Shown here piece by piece: positions 31,407 to 32,832 of a stretch of DNA of 32,832 bases. Each line of letters opens with the position of its first letter. The stretch's first letter is position 1. The notes beneath the pieces were generated by a model that was not told where the DNA came from, did not search any database, and worked only from the letters and a program-made list of their open reading frames with translations. The translations under genes and the position numbers were made by a program. Origin of the DNA: an uncultured Lachnospiraceae bacterium. Its GTDB lineage: Bacteria > Bacillota > Clostridia > Lachnospirales > Lachnospiraceae. The stretch is from the NCBI GenBank assembly GCA_902785635.1, contig CACZZH010000006.1:1-32832 (forward strand). The letters are read 5' to 3'.

Positions 31407-31694
31407 ATGAATAAGTATGAATTAGCTGTTGTTGTCAACGCTAAGCTCGAGGATGAGGAAAGAGCAGCCGTGATCGAAAAAGTGAAAGAATATGTCACTC
31501 GTTTCGGCGGCACGATCTCTGATGTGGATGACTGGGGCAAGAGAAGACTTGCTTATGAGATCCAGAAAATGCACGAAGGTCATTATGCTTTTATCCACTT
31601 CGAGGCTGATCCCACATGCCCGGGCGAGCTTGAAAAGCAGCTCCGGATCATGGAAAACGTGATCAGATATTTATGCGTTAGACAGGATGCATAG
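31407..31694 (+). CDS. rpsF: 30S ribosomal protein S6
   Basis: This 95-residue protein has the S6 fold pattern: the YELAVVVNAKL strand, a helix rich in charge, the WGKRRLAYEIQKMHEGHY segment and a final LRIMENVIRYLCVR strand. S6 binds S18 and helps fold the central domain of 16S rRNA in the small-subunit platform. A strong AAGGAGGTG site precedes the ATG. It heads the conserved three-gene operon rpsF-ssb-rpsR. Confidence 0.98.
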   Translation: MNKYELAVVVNAKLEDEERAAVIEKVKEYVTRFGGTISDVDDWGKRRLAYEIQKMHEGHYAFIHFEADPTCPGELEKQLRIMENVIRYLCVRQDA

Positions 31695-31710
31695 ATAAGG
31701 AGAAAGTTCT

Positions 31711-32178
31711 ATGAATAAAGTCATCTTAATGGGACGTCTTACCCGTGACCCCGAAGTTCGTTATTCCGCCGGAGAAAATTCACAGGCAGTTGCCAGATAT
31801 ACCATAGCTGTAGACCGCAGATTTAAGCGTGACGGGGAAGCTACTGCGGATTTTATCGGATGCGTTGCATTCGGACGGCAGGCTGAGTTCGCGGAAAAGT
31901 ATCTTCATCAGGGTACCAAGATCGCAGCCACCGGCAGGATCCAGACCGGAAGTTACACGAACAGAGATGGCCAGAAGGTGTATACAACCGACGTGGTGAT
32001 CGAGGAGCAGGAGTTTGCAGAGAGCAAGGCGGCGGCAGAGAGCAGAGGGGTCCCGACAGGTCCTTCCGCACAGTCTTCCTATTCACGCCCCGCTGCACCC
32101 CAGCCCAGTCAGGCCGCGCCTGCTGACGGCTTCATGAATATCCCGGACGGGATCGATGAGGAGCTGCCGTTTAATTAA
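31711..32178 (+). CDS. ssb: Single-stranded DNA-binding protein
   Basis: SSB coats single-stranded DNA in replication and repair. The first 110 or so residues form the OB fold, from MNKVILMGRLTRDPEVRY through the VAFGRQAEFAEKYL segment and the GRIQTGSYTNRDGQKVYTTD strand. A Ser/Pro/Ala/Gln-rich linker leads to the acidic tail IDEELPFN, the docking peptide for repair partners. The tail ends with an extra Asn after the usual Pro-Phe. An AAGGAG site precedes the ATG, 16 bp after rpsF. Its position between rpsF and rpsR is the standard Firmicutes arrangement and marks it as the main chromosomal copy. Confidence 0.98.
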   Translation: MNKVILMGRLTRDPEVRYSAGENSQAVARYTIAVDRRFKRDGEATADFIGCVAFGRQAEFAEKYLHQGTKIAATGRIQTGSYTNRDGQKVYTTDVVIEEQEFAESKAAAESRGVPTGPSAQSSYSRPAAPQPSQAAPADGFMNIPDGIDEELPFN

Positions 32179-32194
32179 CTAGGAGGGTAATACC

Positions 32195-32455
32195 ATGGCA
32201 TTTGGCAAGGAAAGAAGCGATTCTCCGATGAAGAGAAGAGGCGGACGCAGAAGAAAGAAAGTCTGCGTTTTCTGCGGAAAAGAAAATAATGAGATCGATT
32301 ACAAGGATGTAGCAAAGCTGAGAAGATACATCTCTGAGCGCGGCAAGATCCTTCCGAGAAGAATCACCGGTAACTGCGCAAAGCACCAGAGAGCTCTGAC
32401 GGTTGCGATCAAGAGAGCCCGCCACTTATCCCTGATGCCGTATGTTCAGGACTGA
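32195..32455 (+). CDS. rpsR: 30S ribosomal protein S18, zinc-binding type
   Basis: This 86-residue basic protein has an Arg/Lys-rich N-terminus, CVFCGKENN, and later [25 protein letters not shown], the S18 signature. The CxxC and CxxH pairs suggest the zinc-binding (C+) form rather than the Cys-free form. S18 pairs with S6 on the 30S platform. A TAGGAGGG site precedes the ATG, and ssb ends 16 bp upstream. The operon ends at the strong hairpin at 32511-32570. Confidence 0.98.
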   Translation: MAFGKERSDSPMKRRGGRRRKKVCVFCGKENNEIDYKDVAKLRRYISERGKILPRRITGNCAKHQRALTVAIKRARHLSLMPYVQD

Positions 32456-32510
32456 TCGCCTGAATATCGAGGCCGGATCGGAAACAGAATCGAAAACAGA
32501 ATGAAATAAT

Positions 32511-32570
32511 AAAGCTGTCGTATGATGATGCGCTGCATGGTGCGGCGAACCATCATACGACAGCTTTTTT
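32511..32570. terminator. Bidirectional terminator after rpsR
   Basis: Two perfect 17-bp arms (AAAGCTGTCGTATGATG, 32511-32527, and CATCATACGACAGCTTT, 32551-32567) flank a 23-nt loop and end in T-rich sequence on both strands, serving rpsR and the converging minus-strand gene. Confidence 0.9.
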
Positions 32571-32641
32571 CTCTTTAGGAAAGCATCCCATCACTTGCGT
32601 GGCGGCGTCCGGTGCACAAAGTCCGGCAGGCCGCCGTATTT

Positions 32642-32693
32642 GCACTCACAGATCGCACTCACAGATCGCACTCACAGATCGCATTTACAGATC
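32642..32693. repeat. Four tandem 13-bp repeats across the stop codon of the minus-strand gene
   Basis: GCACTCACAGATC occurs exactly three times (32642-32680), and a fourth copy, GCATTTACAGATC, lies at 32681-32693. On the minus strand this fourth copy holds the last codons and the TAA of the partial gene. The other three copies read TGA in place of TAA. Confidence 0.9.
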
Positions 32694-32832
32694 ACGCAGT
32701 ACCTGCAGGGCGTTCACCGCAGTGATCGTATGCATGTGCTCCCCGAAAAACTCTTCCATACCGCCTGTATAATCCACCGCAACGCCGTATTCCGTGAGGA
32801 CATTGCACACACGGTTGAATTCCTGGGCAGGC
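32685..32832 (-). CDS. C-terminal end of an unrecognised protein, 5' end outside the window
   Basis: The minus-strand frame is open from the window edge for 48 codons and ends with TAA at 32685-32687. The visible residues include FNRVCNVLTEYGVAVDYTGG and EEFFGEHMHTITAVNALQVL. They give a mixed strand-helix pattern with no motif that fixes a family. Good codon use and the bidirectional terminator beyond its end support a real gene. Its last three codons lie in a 13-bp tandem repeat. Confidence 0.65.
   Translation of the reverse strand, partial: PAQEFNRVCNVLTEYGVAVDYTGGMEEFFGEHMHTITAVNALQVLRDL

Overview
The window looks like a chromosomal segment of a gut-type Clostridia bacterium, most likely Lachnospiraceae (moderate confidence). 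The grounds are a moderately GC-rich genome with strong GGAGG ribosome binding sites, the clpC-radA pair, the rpsF-ssb-rpsR operon, BspA-like leucine-rich-repeat and cadherin-like surface proteins, a secreted flavinylated reductase, and plant-glycan hydrolases (GH2, GH78). No phage, transposase, CRISPR array, rRNA or tRNA was seen.

Layout. 1-2.5 kb: the 3' part of a P-type cation ATPase, then a small membrane-anchored zinc-ribbon protein. 2.5-3.5 kb: a gene-free stretch dominated by eight tandem 64-bp units bounded by two copies of a hairpin-forming repeat. 3.5-8.0 kb: a HAD hydrolase, a predicted flavodoxin/cyclophilin-like lipoprotein, a GH2 glycosidase and a UPF0126/TRIC-type channel; the HAD and GH2 genes share a near-identical promoter block. 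8.0-9.8 kb: a gene-poor stretch with a possible gene remnant, then a sodium:neurotransmitter-type symporter. 10.0-13.8 kb: purE-purM-purN-purD, part of the purine pathway. 13.9-20.6 kb: a membrane protein with an outer cadherin-like domain and a Gln/Ala-rich tail, a translationally overlapping leucine-rich-repeat protein, then clpC and radA. 20.7-24.9 kb: a MarR regulator with its own promoter and a pair of overlapping ABC exporter half-transporters whose degenerate ATP-site residues are complementary, as in heterodimeric exporters. 25.0-26.9 kb: a secreted FMN/FAD fumarate-reductase-like protein. 27.1-28.0 kb: cysK on the minus strand, converging on it across a bidirectional terminator. 28.3-31.2 kb: a GH78 alpha-L-rhamnosidase. 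31.4-32.5 kb: rpsF-ssb-rpsR, then a bidirectional terminator facing the 3' end of an unrecognised minus-strand gene.

Most genes are recognisable housekeeping or carbohydrate-use genes. The unexplained material is mainly between genes: the 64-bp array with a higher-order pattern, the dispersed hairpin repeat around it, and several independent short tandem duplications (8, 12, 13 and 16 bp) in leaders or across stop codons. The least explained protein module is the cadherin-like/Gln-Ala-rich membrane protein coupled to the leucine-rich-repeat protein, lying where ctsR-mcsA-mcsB sits upstream of clpC in Bacillus. All calls come from reading the sequence without database searches.
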